Source of the DNA: Arthrobacter crystallopoietes
Lineage (GTDB): Bacteria > Actinomycetota > Actinomycetes > Actinomycetales > Micrococcaceae
DNA: 64,000 bases
Direction: 5' to 3'
Assembly: GCF_017603825.1 (NCBI RefSeq)
Contig: NZ_CP072014.1
Span: forward strand, 4,154,001-4,218,000
The notes under the pieces are model-generated. The model was not told the origin of the DNA and made no database searches. It saw only the letters and a program-made list of their open reading frames with translations. Shown here one piece after another: positions 11,040 to 20,319 of the stretch (its first letter is position 1; the number at the start of each line of letters is the position of its first letter). A program made the translations under genes and the position numbers.

Positions 11040-12248
11040 ATGCCTGCCAACGCGCGCATCTCACAGCGCATAGCCTCCATCGCCGAATCCGCCACCCTGG
11101 CTGTTGACGCAAAAGCCAAGGCACTGAAGGCAGCCGGGCGTCCGGTCATCGGCTTCGGCGCAGGCGAGCCGGACTTCCCCACCCCGGACTACGTTGTCGA
11201 GGCCGCCGTGAAGGCCGCCCGCGAGCCGCGGTTCCACCGCTACTCCCCCGCCGGCGGGCTTCCGGAGCTGAAGCAGGCTATTGCCGAGAAGACGATGCGG
11301 GACTCGGGATACCAGGTGGATCCCGCGCAGGTGCTGGTCACCAACGGCGGCAAGCAGGCCGTCTATGAATCCTTCGCCACGCTGTTGGATCCGGGGGACG
11401 AGGTTCTGGTGCCGACCCCGTACTGGACCACCTACCCGGAAGCAATCCGGCTTGCCGGCGGTGTCCCGGTAGAGATTTTTGCCGGCCCCGAACAGGGCTA
11501 TCTGGTGAACATCGACCAGCTTGAAGCAGCGGTGACCAAGAACACCAAAGTCCTGCTGTTTGTTTCGCCGTCCAACCCCACCGGTGCCGTGTACTCGCCG
11601 GATCAGGTTGCGGAAATCGGCCGGTGGGCTGCCTCCAAGGGCTTGTGGGTCATTACCGACGAAATCTACGAACACCTCACGTACGACGGCGTGCCGTTCA
11701 CTTCCATTGCCACGGCAGCTCCGGAGCTCGGCGACAAGGTTGTGATCCTCAACGGTGTAGCCAAGACCTATGCCATGACCGGCTGGCGGGTGGGCTGGAT
11801 GGTCGGCCCAAAGGATGTCATCAAGGCCGCCACCAACATGCAGTCCCATGCCACCTCCAACGTCGCGAACGTCTCGCAGATGGCGGCGCTGGCCGCCGTC
11901 TCCGGGCCGCTGACGGCGGTGGACGAGATGAAGGTCGCCTTCGACCGCCGCCGCAAGGCCATGGTCGACGGGCTCAACGCCATCGAAGGTATCGAATGCC
12001 CGACGCCGAAGGGCGCCTTCTACGCCTACGCGGATGTCCGCGGGCTGCTGGGCAAGGAGATCGACGGCGTCCGCCCGTCCACCTCTGCCGAACTGGCTGC
12101 GCTGGTGCTGGACAAGGTGGAGGTAGCCATCGTTCCCGGTGAAGCATTCGGCCCCTCCGGCTTCGTACGCCTCTCCTACGCGCTCGGCGACGAGGACCTG
12201 GCCACCGGCATCGGCCGCCTGCAGGACTTCCTCGGTACCGCCAAGTAA
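11040..12248 (+). CDS. aspC: Aspartate aminotransferase family PLP enzyme
   Basis: Fold-type I aminotransferase (402 aa) moving amino groups between aspartate or similar donors and 2-oxoacids. [17 protein letters not shown] and [18 protein letters not shown] are typical of AspAT subgroup Ib; NPTGAVYS and [11 protein letters not shown] line the cofactor site, and Lys242 in [15 protein letters not shown] forms the Schiff base. The substrate-binding Arg is in [13 protein letters not shown]-like [14 protein letters not shown] at the C-terminus. ATG 11040 has only a weak GGGAAA upstream. A strong terminator follows. Specificity for aspartate over other amino acids is inferred. Confidence 0.9.
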   Translation: MPANARISQRIASIAESATLAVDAKAKALKAAGRPVIGFGAGEPDFPTPDYVVEAAVKAAREPRFHRYSPAGGLPELKQAIAEKTMRDSGYQVDPAQVLVTNGGKQAVYESFATLLDPGDEVLVPTPYWTTYPEAIRLAGGVPVEIFAGPEQGYLVNIDQLEAAVTKNTKVLLFVSPSNPTGAVYSPDQVAEIGRWAASKGLWVITDEIYEHLTYDGVPFTSIATAAPELGDKVVILNGVAKTYAMTGWRVGWMVGPKDVIKAATNMQSHATSNVANVSQMAALAAVSGPLTAVDEMKVAFDRRRKAMVDGLNAIEGIECPTPKGAFYAYADVRGLLGKEIDGVRPSTSAELAALVLDKVEVAIVPGEAFGPSGFVRLSYALGDEDLATGIGRLQDFLGTAK

Positions 12249-12260
12249 GCACTGTTCACC

Positions 12261-12300
12261 GGGGTGCCGGCCTTCTTGGGAAGGCCGGCACCCCGTCTTT
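12261..12300. terminator. Terminator between aspC and the response regulator
   Basis: A perfect 14-bp stem, GGGGTGCCGGCCTT (12261-12274) with its inverse at 12281-12294, is followed by GTCTTT. It lies between convergent genes. Confidence 0.92.
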
Positions 12301-12308
12301 AACCCTGT

Positions 12309-12959
12309 TCAGAGAATACGGCGGTCCACGGCCCAGCGCGTCAGCTCGTGGCGCGAGGACAGCTGCAGTTTGCGCAGCACCGCCGACACATGGGTTTCCA
12401 CGGTCTTGATGGAGATGAACAGCTCCTTGGCCACCTCCTTGTAGCTGTAACCGCGGGCGATCAGCCGCATGACCTCCAGCTCGCGGGCCGAGAGCTTGTC
12501 CAGCTCGTCGTCAACGGAAGCAACAGCGGCGGTGCCGAAGGCATCCAGCACGAATCCGGCCAGCCGCGGAGAGAAGGCCGCATCTCCCCCGGCTACCCGG
12601 ACCACCGCATCCGAAATCTCCGCTCCCGAAATGGTCTTCGTGACATAGCCGCGCGCACCGGCCCGGATGACGGTCACAACGTCCTCGGCGGAGTCTGAAA
12701 CACTCAGTGCCAGGAACCGGGTGGTGGCCAGCAGATCCGCACAGCCGGCGACCACTTCGGCACCCCCGCCACCGCGGCCGCCGGGCAGATGCACATCCAG
12801 AAGAACGACGGCGGGCCTCACCTCATGGATGACGGCAATGGCTTCGTCCACGGTTGCAGCCTCCGCTGCGACGTCGATCCTGGAATCCAGGTCCGCCTTC
12901 AATCCCGACCTGAAGATGGCGTGGTCATCGACCACGACGATGCGGATGGGGTCGGTCAT
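12309..12959 (-). CDS. NarL/FixJ-family response regulator
   Basis: 216-residue two-component regulator. The receiver has the acidic pair in VVVDDHAIFRSGL, phospho-acceptor Asp55 in VVLLDVHLPGG and Lys in GYVTKTI; a Gly-rich insert (RGGGGAEVV) follows the acceptor. The LuxR-type helix-turn-helix is LSARELEVMRLIARGYSYKE with SIKTVETHVSAVLRKL. ATG overlaps the kinase TGA (ATGA), so the pair is translationally coupled. It probably controls the divergent PspC operon at 14458, as LiaR and similar regulators do (inference). Confidence 0.95.
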   Translation of the reverse strand: MTDPIRIVVVDDHAIFRSGLKADLDSRIDVAAEAATVDEAIAVIHEVRPAVVLLDVHLPGGRGGGGAEVVAGCADLLATTRFLALSVSDSAEDVVTVIRAGARGYVTKTISGAEISDAVVRVAGGDAAFSPRLAGFVLDAFGTAAVASVDDELDKLSARELEVMRLIARGYSYKEVAKELFISIKTVETHVSAVLRKLQLSSRHELTRWAVDRRIL

Positions 12960-14323
12960 GAATGGTTTCCTTCCTCAGGATGCTTCAGGCTCAAATGTAC
13001 TTCGGTGCCGTTCCCGGTGTTGCGGATACGGGCCTCACCGCCATGGCGTTCCATCCTGCGGATCAAGGATTCCCGGACGCCGAGCCGGTCCGCGGGCACA
13101 TTGGCGAGGTCGAAACCCGGCCCGCGGTCGCGGACAAAGACGTCCGTGCTGCCCGGTGTCTTTTCCAAGTAGACCGAGATGCTGCCGCCGGCGTGCTTGG
13201 CCGCGTTCTGCACAGCTTCCCGGGTGGCATGGATCAGGGCTTCGTGCTGTTCCGTCAATGGCGTATCGCCCACCGCCACGACGTCGATCGGGTGTCCGTA
13301 CGCGTCCTCGATTTCAGCCGCGACGGCTTTGATCCGGTCCACCAGATTGCCTTCCTCCTTGCGCTTGTCCCGGTACAGCCATTCGCGCAGTTCGCGTTCC
13401 TGCGCACGGGCCAGCCGCGTGACGTCCTGTTCGGAGGCGGCCCGGTTCTGGATCAGGGCCAGCGTCTGCAGCACCGAATCGTGCAGGTGCGCGGCAATTT
13501 CGGCCCGTTCCGTCTCCCGGATCCTGCCGGAGCGTTCGGCTTCGAGATCGGTCCAGTACTTTACGACCCACGGAGCCAGGACCAGGCCGACGCCGGCCAG
13601 GACGGCGAGCGTGGCCAGCAGCGTCGGCCACATCACGTCCCAGCTGATCGAACCGGAGATCAGAATGAAAATCCCGACCACCACGAAAACGAGTCCCGCG
13701 ATGAGCCGTACCAGTCCCTGCGCGCCGGTGGCCCCGGCACGGTCCATGATGCCGCTGCGCCTGGAATTATCCAGCTGCATCCAGGCCAGCACGGCCCCGG
13801 TGACGATGGCGAGCATCGGCAGCCAGGTTTCCCACGGGACGTTGAAGCCTGCCAACTGGGCGACGAAGGCTCCGCCGGCCAGGACCAGCGCTGCGCCGAT
13901 CGCAATCTCCCAGCCGCCGCGCTGCATGAGTTCTGCCGTGCGGGTCCTGCCGCTGGGGCCAGCCGCAGCCCCGGCTGTGGCAGCCGGGTTGCCGGCCGGG
14001 CGTTGCCGTGGCGGTACACCGGTTCCCGGCTGAGGGCCGGACGGCGTCGGCATCACCGCTGGCCTTGGTCCGCCGAAGTTGCGGGCGAAGTTTCCGGCGA
14101 TGTTGCGCGGGTTGAAGGCCGCGTTGTCGGCCCTGGCCGCCTCGTCCGCCGTCGGAACCAACAGCCAAAGCCAGGCATAGAGCAACAGCCCGGCCCCGCT
14201 GGCCAGGGTAAGTACGGCCATCGAAATCCTGACCACCTTGACCGAAAGCCCCAGATGGGCAGCCAGCCCGGAGCAAACGCCCGCAATGATGCGGTCGGCG
14301 GGACGGATAAGAGGTGCGTACAT
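12956..14323 (-). CDS. PspC-domain sensor histidine kinase
   Basis: Membrane sensor kinase of 455 residues. A PspC domain forms the N-terminus (MYAPLIRPADRIIAGVCSGL to about residue 60) with its helix LLLYAWLWLLV; a Pro-rich linker and about four more helices (about 130-250) follow. The dimerisation/phospho-acceptor box is ERAEIAAHLHDSVLQTLALI with His near 280 (HisKA_3), and the ATPase core has NAAKHAGG (N box), VRDRGPGFDL (G1) and NGTEVHLSL. It is coupled to its regulator by a 4-nt overlap and faces the PspC operon. PspC fused to a kinase suggests sensing of membrane or cell-wall stress. Confidence 0.93.
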   Translation of the reverse strand: MYAPLIRPADRIIAGVCSGLAAHLGLSVKVVRISMAVLTLASGAGLLLYAWLWLLVPTADEAARADNAAFNPRNIAGNFARNFGGPRPAVMPTPSGPQPGTGVPPRQRPAGNPAATAGAAAGPSGRTRTAELMQRGGWEIAIGAALVLAGGAFVAQLAGFNVPWETWLPMLAIVTGAVLAWMQLDNSRRSGIMDRAGATGAQGLVRLIAGLVFVVVGIFILISGSISWDVMWPTLLATLAVLAGVGLVLAPWVVKYWTDLEAERSGRIRETERAEIAAHLHDSVLQTLALIQNRAASEQDVTRLARAQERELREWLYRDKRKEEGNLVDRIKAVAAEIEDAYGHPIDVVAVGDTPLTEQHEALIHATREAVQNAAKHAGGSISVYLEKTPGSTDVFVRDRGPGFDLANVPADRLGVRESLIRRMERHGGEARIRNTGNGTEVHLSLKHPEEGNHS

Positions 14324-14457
14324 GCCTTAATCCAAGCACGCCAGGCGGCGGGTCTGAACCTATCCGCGCGGATCTCAGGGCTCCTCGGCTACCGGTCAGG
14401 GAAGCTTCAGGGTAGCCCCCCATAGAACCAACCGGCGCGGCTTGGAATGATCGAACT

Positions 14458-15951
14458 ATGACCTCACACCCCTCTGAACCATCCCGGCCGGAAGGCTCCA
14501 CGGACCGTCCCGGCGATGAGGAGGCCCGCGCCACGGAATCGCCGGCGCCTCCTGCCTACACGCCCCCGCAGCCGTCCGGCAGCAACAGCTTCTTCGACTG
14601 GTTCCGCAGCTTGGGCACGCCCCGCGGACAGGACCGCTGGGTCGGTGGCGTGGCCTCCGGCATCGCCCACAGGGTCGGACTCGATCCGATTCTGGTCCGC
14701 GGCATTTTCGTGCTGCTGTTTATCTTTGGCGGCATCGGCGTCCTGCTGTACGGCCTCGCCTGGGCACTGCTGCCGGAAACTGACGGCAGGATCCACGCCG
14801 AAGAAGCCGGTCGCGGCCGCTGGACCTCGGGCATGACCGGAGCACTGATCATCACCGTCCTCGGGCTGTTCGCCTGGCCCTTCGGCTTCTTCTCCGAGGG
14901 CTGGGACTTCGGCGGCTTCCTGTGGGCGGTGATCTGGCTAGGGGCCATCGTCTATTTCATCTACTGGCTCGCTACCCGTAACCGCAGCACACCGCCGCCG
15001 GCTTACGGCCCGTACGGACCTGCGCCGCAGGGCTTCGCCGCCCCGGGCGCTCCCGGAGCTCCGGTTCCGCCTGTTTACGGCCCGTCCGCCGGTTCAGCCT
15101 ATGCTCCGCCCGGTGACGGCGTGACCGGACGGGAGCAAAATCCGACCGTCCCGCTGGGTCCGCTTGGCATGCCGCACACCGCCGCCGGCGATCCCTCCGC
15201 CATGGGATCCAGGCCGGCAACGGAACAGCAGTGGCCCGGTTACACACCCCGGCCAGTTCGTCCTCCGGTGCCGCCGAAACCCCGGCGGCGTGGTCCCTCC
15301 GGTGCCGATATCGCCCTCACACTGGGGGCAGCGCTGCTGGCCGGCGGCATCCTGCTGGCACTGAACCAGCTGGGCTACCTCACCCTGGCCGGCGCCTGGC
15401 TGCCGGTAGCGACAGCGGTCGCGCTGTTGTGCATCGGCCTGGGCATCGTGGTTCTGGGCATCCGCGGCCGCACCTCGGGCGTCCTCGGGTTCCTGGCCGC
15501 CGTCGGCGTCGTTCTCTCGCTGATCTTTACCGCCGGTGTGCAGTGGCAGACCGCCAACTATGCCGTCGGGACGACCACCACGTGGACTCCCGAATCGGGG
15601 GCACCCGCCAGCGAGGGCTACAGCATCGTGGCCAGCAACGGAACCCTGGATCTGACCGGTGTCACCGCCAGCACCTTCGGCGGCCCCGTGGTCGTGCCGG
15701 TGAACGCGGCGGCCGCGTCCGTAACGGTGATTGTGCCCGAAAACGTTCCGGTAGAAGTCAAGGCCGCGATGGCGATGGGCAACGTCGAATATGAGGCGGA
15801 CGGCCAAAGCCGGCAAACCGCGGGCATGTGGCAGCCGCGCTCCTTCATCATCAACGACGACGGCGCAGGACCGGACATCATCCTGCAGATCAAAGGCGCT
15901 GCCAGCGATGTGAACATTGTTGAAGCGCAGGGAAGGGAAGGCTCGCAATGA
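14458..15951 (+). CDS. PspC-domain membrane protein with LiaF-like C-terminus
   Basis: 497-residue membrane protein. A Pro/Glu-rich cytoplasmic start is followed by a PspC domain (about 58-115: RWVGGVASGIAHRVGLDPIL, then a helix IFVLLFIFGGIGVLLYGLAW). Another pair of helices lies at about 121-170, a Pro/Tyr/Gly-rich linker at about 175-275, and three helices at about 280-365. The last 120 residues form a soluble beta-rich domain with Val/Ala repeats (VTVIVPENVPVEVKAAMAMG, then NVEYEAD) that resembles the C-terminal domain of LiaF-type envelope-stress proteins. First gene of an operon divergent from the kinase. Confidence 0.85.
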   Translation: MTSHPSEPSRPEGSTDRPGDEEARATESPAPPAYTPPQPSGSNSFFDWFRSLGTPRGQDRWVGGVASGIAHRVGLDPILVRGIFVLLFIFGGIGVLLYGLAWALLPETDGRIHAEEAGRGRWTSGMTGALIITVLGLFAWPFGFFSEGWDFGGFLWAVIWLGAIVYFIYWLATRNRSTPPPAYGPYGPAPQGFAAPGAPGAPVPPVYGPSAGSAYAPPGDGVTGREQNPTVPLGPLGMPHTAAGDPSAMGSRPATEQQWPGYTPRPVRPPVPPKPRRRGPSGADIALTLGAALLAGGILLALNQLGYLTLAGAWLPVATAVALLCIGLGIVVLGIRGRTSGVLGFLAAVGVVLSLIFTAGVQWQTANYAVGTTTTWTPESGAPASEGYSIVASNGTLDLTGVTASTFGGPVVVPVNAAAASVTVIVPENVPVEVKAAMAMGNVEYEADGQSRQTAGMWQPRSFIINDDGAGPDIILQIKGAASDVNIVEAQGREGSQ

Positions 15952-16187
15952 GCACTGAATCCAACAACGGCGGCATCACCGGACCGAGCACGGGAACCAT
16001 TGTCTGGGGCCTGATCGCGATAGCAGTGGGCCTGCTGGTCCTGCTCAGTGCGCTCTGGGACATCAGCTTCAACGTCGGCCACGTCCTGATTGCCCTGCTG
16101 ATCGGTTCCGGCATCGCGCTGGTGGCCGGGGGCATCTGGAGCGTGCTGCGCAACAAGGACAATTCGGCCGAGGCCGACGACAAGTGA
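15948..16187 (+). CDS. Small two-helix membrane protein
   Basis: 79 residues with two membrane helices (GTIVWGLIAIAVGLLVLLSA and VLIALLIGSGIALVAGGIW) and a charged C-terminus. Its ATG overlaps the upstream stop (ATGA) and its own stop overlaps the next GTG, so it is the middle gene of a coupled three-gene PspC operon. No family name can be given. Confidence 0.82.
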   Translation: MSTESNNGGITGPSTGTIVWGLIAIAVGLLVLLSALWDISFNVGHVLIALLIGSGIALVAGGIWSVLRNKDNSAEADDK

Positions 16188-16477
16188 CAATCAGTCCCAA
16201 ACACGAAAGCATTGATCCCATGGACACCCTTTACAAGACTCTCCGTTCCATCCCGGTCCGCCGCGGCCCCAACCGCTGGGTAGGCGGTGTCTGCGGCGGC
16301 ATTGCCGACAAGTTCGGCTGGGACGCCACCGTGGTCCGCATCGTTACCCTGTTGCTCTTCCTCTTTCCCGGTATCGGTGTCGCCGCCTATCTGGTGGCCT
16401 GGCTGCTGCTGCCCAAGTATGACGGCAGCATTGCCCTGGAGAAGTTGCTCCAGAGCAAGGGCATCCGCCGCCGCTGA
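16184..16477 (+). CDS. Small PspC-domain protein
   Basis: 97 residues that are essentially one PspC domain: RGPNRWVGGVCGGIADKFGW, then a helix with IVTLLLFLFPGIGVAAYLVA and LLLPKYDGSI. The GTG at 16184 overlaps the previous stop; ATG 16220 is possible but has no ribosome site. Third gene of the PspC operon; a hairpin terminator follows. Confidence 0.87.
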   Translation: MTISPKHESIDPMDTLYKTLRSIPVRRGPNRWVGGVCGGIADKFGWDATVVRIVTLLLFLFPGIGVAAYLVAWLLLPKYDGSIALEKLLQSKGIRRR

Positions 16478-16542
16478 GCGCAGTCATCGCCGGCTGCTGC
16501 CGCTGGCTTTCGCCGCCAGCTCCTGCCCCAATACGGCCGAAT

Positions 16543-16582
16543 GAAGGTCCCCGCGAGATCCGCCGCGGGGGCCTTCTGCTTT
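16543..16582 (+). terminator. Terminator of the PspC operon
   Basis: GAAGGTCCCCGCG (16543-16555) pairs with the inverse at 16564-16576 (one G-T pair), followed by TGCTTTT. Confidence 0.85.
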
Positions 16583-16726
16583 TCCGGTGCGGCGATTTTT
16601 TACCTTTGCGGCAGGCGCATGCAGCGTCAGGGGTGCCCTCGCCGGTGGAGTTGCCTAGAATCGAAGGGAGCCCGACGGTGCGCTCTGGAGACGATCGGCA
16701 ATTCCCGCGACGAAAGTTGGACCTGA

Positions 16727-17755
16727 GTGAAAATCGGCATCATGACCAGCGGCGGCGACTGCCCCGGCCTGAACGCTGTGATCCGCGGCGTCGTGCTCAA
16801 AGGCATCAAGTCCTATGACCACGAGTTTGTCGGCTTCCTCGACGGCTGGCGGGGTGTGGTCGAGGGCGACATTATCGACCTGCCCCGCCATCGCGTGCGC
16901 GGCATTTCCAAACAGGGCGGCACCATCCTGGGCACATCCCGCACCAATCCCTATGACGGGCCCAACGGCGGTCCCGAGAAGATCGCGGCCACGCTGGACC
17001 GCCTGGGTGTGGATGCGCTCATCGCCATCGGCGGCGAAGGGACCCTGGCGGGCGCGCGGGAACTGACGGACGCGGGCCTGCCGATTGTCGGAGTCCCGAA
17101 GACCATTGACAACGACCTTGACGCCACGGACTACTCGTTCGGTTTCGACACCGCCGTCCAGATCGCTACCGAGGCCATCGACCGGCTGCGCACCACCGGC
17201 GAATCGCACCACCGGTGCATGATCGCCGAGGTCATGGGCCGCCATGTCGGTTGGATTGCCCTGCACGCCGGCATGGCCTCCGGCGCCCATGCCATCCTCA
17301 TCCCGGAGCAGAAGGTGACCACCGCCCAGGTCGCCGAGTGGGTCCGCGAGGCCCACGACCGCGGGCGCGCCCCCTTGGTAGTGGTGGCCGAAGGCTGGGT
17401 TCCGGAAGGCGACGCCGAGCCCTGGGCCGAGCGCGGCACGGACGCTTCCGGCCGTCCCCGGCTGGGGGGCATCGGTGAACACCTCGCGCCGGAAATCGAG
17501 GCCCTGACCGGAATCGAAACCCGGGCCGCGACCCTGGGGCACATCCAGCGCGGCGGCGTCCCCTCCGCCTACGACCGCGTCCTGGCCACCCGGCTCGGCA
17601 TGGCTGCCGTCGACGCCGTTTCGGACAAGCGGTGGGGAACCATGGTCTCCCTGCACGGCACTGACGTCGTCGTTGTTCCGTTCGAAGAGGCGCTGGGAAA
17701 CCTCAAAACCGTGCCGCAGCACCGTTACGACGAGGCCGCAGTTCTCTTTGGCTGA
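16727..17755 (+). CDS. pfkA: 6-phosphofructokinase, actinobacterial type
   Basis: Commits fructose 6-phosphate to glycolysis; 342 residues. MKIGIMTSGGDCPGLNAVIRG starts the nucleotide site, PKTIDNDLDATDYSFGFDTA holds the catalytic Asp128, and IAEVMGRHVGWIAL binds fructose 6-phosphate. The residue equivalent to E. coli 104 is Gly (GGEGT, Gly105), not the Asp of pyrophosphate enzymes, and position 124 is Lys (Lys125); Gly/Lys is the pattern of actinomycete ATP-dependent enzymes. GTG 16727 has no strong ribosome site. It stands alone between the PspC operon and a GNAT gene. Confidence 0.94.
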   Translation: MKIGIMTSGGDCPGLNAVIRGVVLKGIKSYDHEFVGFLDGWRGVVEGDIIDLPRHRVRGISKQGGTILGTSRTNPYDGPNGGPEKIAATLDRLGVDALIAIGGEGTLAGARELTDAGLPIVGVPKTIDNDLDATDYSFGFDTAVQIATEAIDRLRTTGESHHRCMIAEVMGRHVGWIALHAGMASGAHAILIPEQKVTTAQVAEWVREAHDRGRAPLVVVAEGWVPEGDAEPWAERGTDASGRPRLGGIGEHLAPEIEALTGIETRAATLGHIQRGGVPSAYDRVLATRLGMAAVDAVSDKRWGTMVSLHGTDVVVVPFEEALGNLKTVPQHRYDEAAVLFG

Positions 17756-17791
17756 GCCTGTGGGGAACTGTGTAGATATAGGGTGGCAAAC

Positions 17792-18502
17792 ATGAAACTG
17801 GACTCGGGCACCGCGGATATTGTGATGCTGGCTTGGGCACGTATGCTCGGCTTCGAGGATTCCGCCTTCGCGTCGCCGTCGGGCCGGTTGACCCGGATAG
17901 ATAACGACGCCGACACCCTCACCTTTGTGCGGCTGTTCGGCAGATCGGCACTGGTCGGTCCGGAATGGGCCGTTGAGGCCGCGGCAGGCCATTCCGACGC
18001 CGAGCTGGCCGAGTACCAAACGCTGCTCCAGCTGACCAAGGGCCACGGCGGCCACGGCCTGGGCAAGTCCCAGCTGTACTTCGCCGATGACCTCCCGATG
18101 GTCCAGCCGGACGAAGAAGTCACGGTTTCCACCGCCGTTCAGGAGGCCTCCCGGCTGGAGTCGCTGTGCCCGCCGGATGACATCCACGAGGTGGCCCTGT
18201 CCGCGATGGACAAGTCCTTTGTCCTGGTCAATGGAACGGAACCGATTGCCGGTTCCGGCTATAAGGAGTGGCAGCAGATCCTGGGCCATATCGGTGTGCT
18301 GACCGCGCCGAGATACCGCCAGCGCGGTATCGGAACCTTGATCGGGGCCATAGCCGGCCACGAGGCACTCACGGCCGGACTCATCCCGCAATGGCGCTGT
18401 CACGAAACGAACGAGGCCTCACGGGCCACCGCACTGGCACTCGGCTTCATCGAATCCGGCACGCAGACCTCTGCGCACCTGCAGACAAGGGGCCAGGACT
18501 AA
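17792..18502 (+). CDS. GNAT-family N-acetyltransferase
   Basis: 236 residues from ATG 17792, which has AGGGTGG 5 nt upstream; a GTG at 17783 would add three residues. The acetyl-CoA loop is LTAPRYRQRGIGTLIGAIAG in the last third, followed by PQWRCHETNEASRATALALG, the typical GNAT asparagine/alanine helix, and GFIESGTQTSAHLQ at the end. The N-terminal 130 residues are not recognisable, so the substrate is unknown. It follows pfkA by 36 nt and could share its transcript. Confidence 0.85.
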   Translation: MKLDSGTADIVMLAWARMLGFEDSAFASPSGRLTRIDNDADTLTFVRLFGRSALVGPEWAVEAAAGHSDAELAEYQTLLQLTKGHGGHGLGKSQLYFADDLPMVQPDEEVTVSTAVQEASRLESLCPPDDIHEVALSAMDKSFVLVNGTEPIAGSGYKEWQQILGHIGVLTAPRYRQRGIGTLIGAIAGHEALTAGLIPQWRCHETNEASRATALALGFIESGTQTSAHLQTRGQD

Positions 18503-18545
18503 TATCCCGGCCCTTGCCTGCACGGCGGGGCCACGGGACCATGGG

Positions 18546-19631
18546 TCAGCGCGGTCCGCCGCGCAGCAACCCCTTGGGCCGGCCTACTACCGAGCCGGCG
18601 TCCGGCGCCACGATGACCTCTTGGGCAGCGTCGTACTGCGAGTCCCCGTCTACCACCAGCAGCTGGGTCTCCGGGTCCACGGAGCGCTTAATGACGGCCA
18701 GCGCCACCGGGCCCATCTCGTAGTGCAGTGCCGCGGACGTTACCGTCCCGACCTTGCGGTCCCCGAGCCGGACTTCGCTGCCGGCGGCGGGGAGGGTATG
18801 CTGCGAACCGTCCAGCTGCAGGAAGACAAGGCGGCGCGGCGGGTGGCCCAGGTTGTGCACCCGGGCAATCGTCTCCTGGCCCTTGTAACAGCCCTTGTCC
18901 ATATGCACGGCGGTGCGCATCAGGTCCAGTTCGTGCGGGATGGTCTTTTCGTCGGTCTCGGTGCCGAAACGCGGCCGCCAGGCGGCAATGCGCAGCGCTT
19001 CCACGGCCAGTGAGCCTGCCAGTTCCTTGCCTTCCACGGCCGATTCGAGTTCCGCTGCAGGAATAAGGTATTCGGACCAGGTCCGTTCCCGGCCCGGGTG
19101 CTGCAACTCTTCGATCCTGGTGTAGGCGAAACCGCCTGCGCCAACCTCCGGCCACGGGTCCTGCCACACCAGCCGGTCCTCAAAACCGGCAACAGCCTTC
19201 GCTGCCCCGATAACAGCCCACTGCGCCGAGACGTCCGCGATCTCCACGCGGAGCATGAACTTCATTTTGTTCAGCCACTCGGCCAGGCCCTCGGCTTCGA
19301 AGGCCTCCACAATGAGCCACGTAGTTTCGCCGTCGTCGATCACGCGGGTGTCGTATTCAATCCGGCCCTGGACGGTCAGCAGCAGCGCTTCGCTGGACTC
19401 GCCCGGTTTCAGCCCCAGCAGCAGCTGGGAGGACAAAGTGTTCAGCCAGCTCAGCCGGTCAGGCCCGGTGACCGTAACGACTCCGCGGTGGGACAGATCG
19501 GCAAGGGCCTCGCCGCGCGCGAGCAGCCGCTGCTCGCGCATTGGATCCCCGTAGTGGGCGGCAACGCCGGCATCGGGGCCGGTGGCCTCGACGGCGCCGG
19601 GACGGGACAACAGAGGGCTTTGATAAGTCAT
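18546..19631 (-). CDS. ygfZ: YgfZ/GcvT-like folate-binding protein
   Basis: Tetrahydrofolate-dependent protein that supports iron-sulfur cluster enzymes in other bacteria. The 361 residues have a GcvT-like fold, and the diagnostic KGCYKGQETIARVHNLG motif with its functional Cys is at about residue 248. DLSHRGVVTVTGPDRLSWLN near residue 45 is the other conserved block. ATG 19631 has no clear Shine-Dalgarno. It lies 67 nt downstream of the nitrobindin-like gene on the same strand, an arrangement common in actinobacteria. Confidence 0.93.
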   Translation of the reverse strand: MTYQSPLLSRPGAVEATGPDAGVAAHYGDPMREQRLLARGEALADLSHRGVVTVTGPDRLSWLNTLSSQLLLGLKPGESSEALLLTVQGRIEYDTRVIDDGETTWLIVEAFEAEGLAEWLNKMKFMLRVEIADVSAQWAVIGAAKAVAGFEDRLVWQDPWPEVGAGGFAYTRIEELQHPGRERTWSEYLIPAAELESAVEGKELAGSLAVEALRIAAWRPRFGTETDEKTIPHELDLMRTAVHMDKGCYKGQETIARVHNLGHPPRRLVFLQLDGSQHTLPAAGSEVRLGDRKVGTVTSAALHYEMGPVALAVIKRSVDPETQLLVVDGDSQYDAAQEVIVAPDAGSVVGRPKGLLRGGPR

Positions 19632-19698
19632 ACCAGCGTCAACGTCCTAGCGGCTATGGTATTCCCCGCGGCGTCGCTGCCGGCGGGACGAGGGATGG

Positions 19699-20301
19699 TC
19701 AGGAGACCTTTTTGAGGATCGCGGAGGCGTGGGCTTCGAGCTCTTTGCCCTGGGCGGCGGCGACGTCCCAGCGCCAGAACAGGTCTCCGTTGACCAGGCC
19801 GAAGATCCGGGTGGCGGCGTTGTATTCCTTGGCCTGCGAACCGCGCATGACCATGTCCGTGGCCAACTGGATCTGCGGACCCTTGATCTGGCCGTAGTAC
19901 AGCTCGGAAATGCCGCCCGGGTGGACGATGGTGGCCGTGATGTCAAAGCCGCCGTTGCCGTTGCGGAGTTCTTCGACCTCGTCCGCTGACTTCAACGCGG
20001 GGACAATATCGGCCGGGATCAGGCCCGGTCCGACGTCGGCGTCGTTGAGTTTGCGCTCCAAAGCCCAGAAGCCTGTTTCCACGGTCAGCGGACGCAGCTT
20101 GGTCCCGTCCTCGTCCATGAGCCAGCTTTCCGCGGTGTACTGCAGAAACGGCAAGCCGTTGTGCTTGAACGTGGCTGATTGGAAGAAGTGTTCCGATCCC
20201 TCATCACCGGCGCCAAGCCGCCCCGAGCCCTCCCAGGTACCCAGAAGCCAGGACAACGGAACGATTTCCGGTGTCAGGTCAGTAGGTATTTCCATGGCCA
20301 T
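19699..20301 (-). CDS. Nitrobindin-like heme-binding protein (FABP/DUF1794 family)
   Basis: 200-residue ten-strand beta-barrel family. LSWLLGTWEGSGRLG is the GTWxGxG signature, QYTAESWLMDEDGTKLRPLT follows, and the axial His of the family is probably the one in LEAHASAILKKV near the C-terminus. Relatives bind heme and act on peroxynitrite or NO. Start is ATG 20301; the in-frame ATG two codons later is equally possible. It precedes ygfZ. Confidence 0.87.
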   Translation of the reverse strand: MAMEIPTDLTPEIVPLSWLLGTWEGSGRLGAGDEGSEHFFQSATFKHNGLPFLQYTAESWLMDEDGTKLRPLTVETGFWALERKLNDADVGPGLIPADIVPALKSADEVEELRNGNGGFDITATIVHPGGISELYYGQIKGPQIQLATDMVMRGSQAKEYNAATRIFGLVNGDLFWRWDVAAAQGKELEAHASAILKKVS

Positions 20302-20319
20302 GGCTTGAAGAGGAAACCT

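Noticed and set aside
16655-18403. Minus-strand open frame of 582 codons
   Set aside because: Antisense to pfkA and the GNAT gene.
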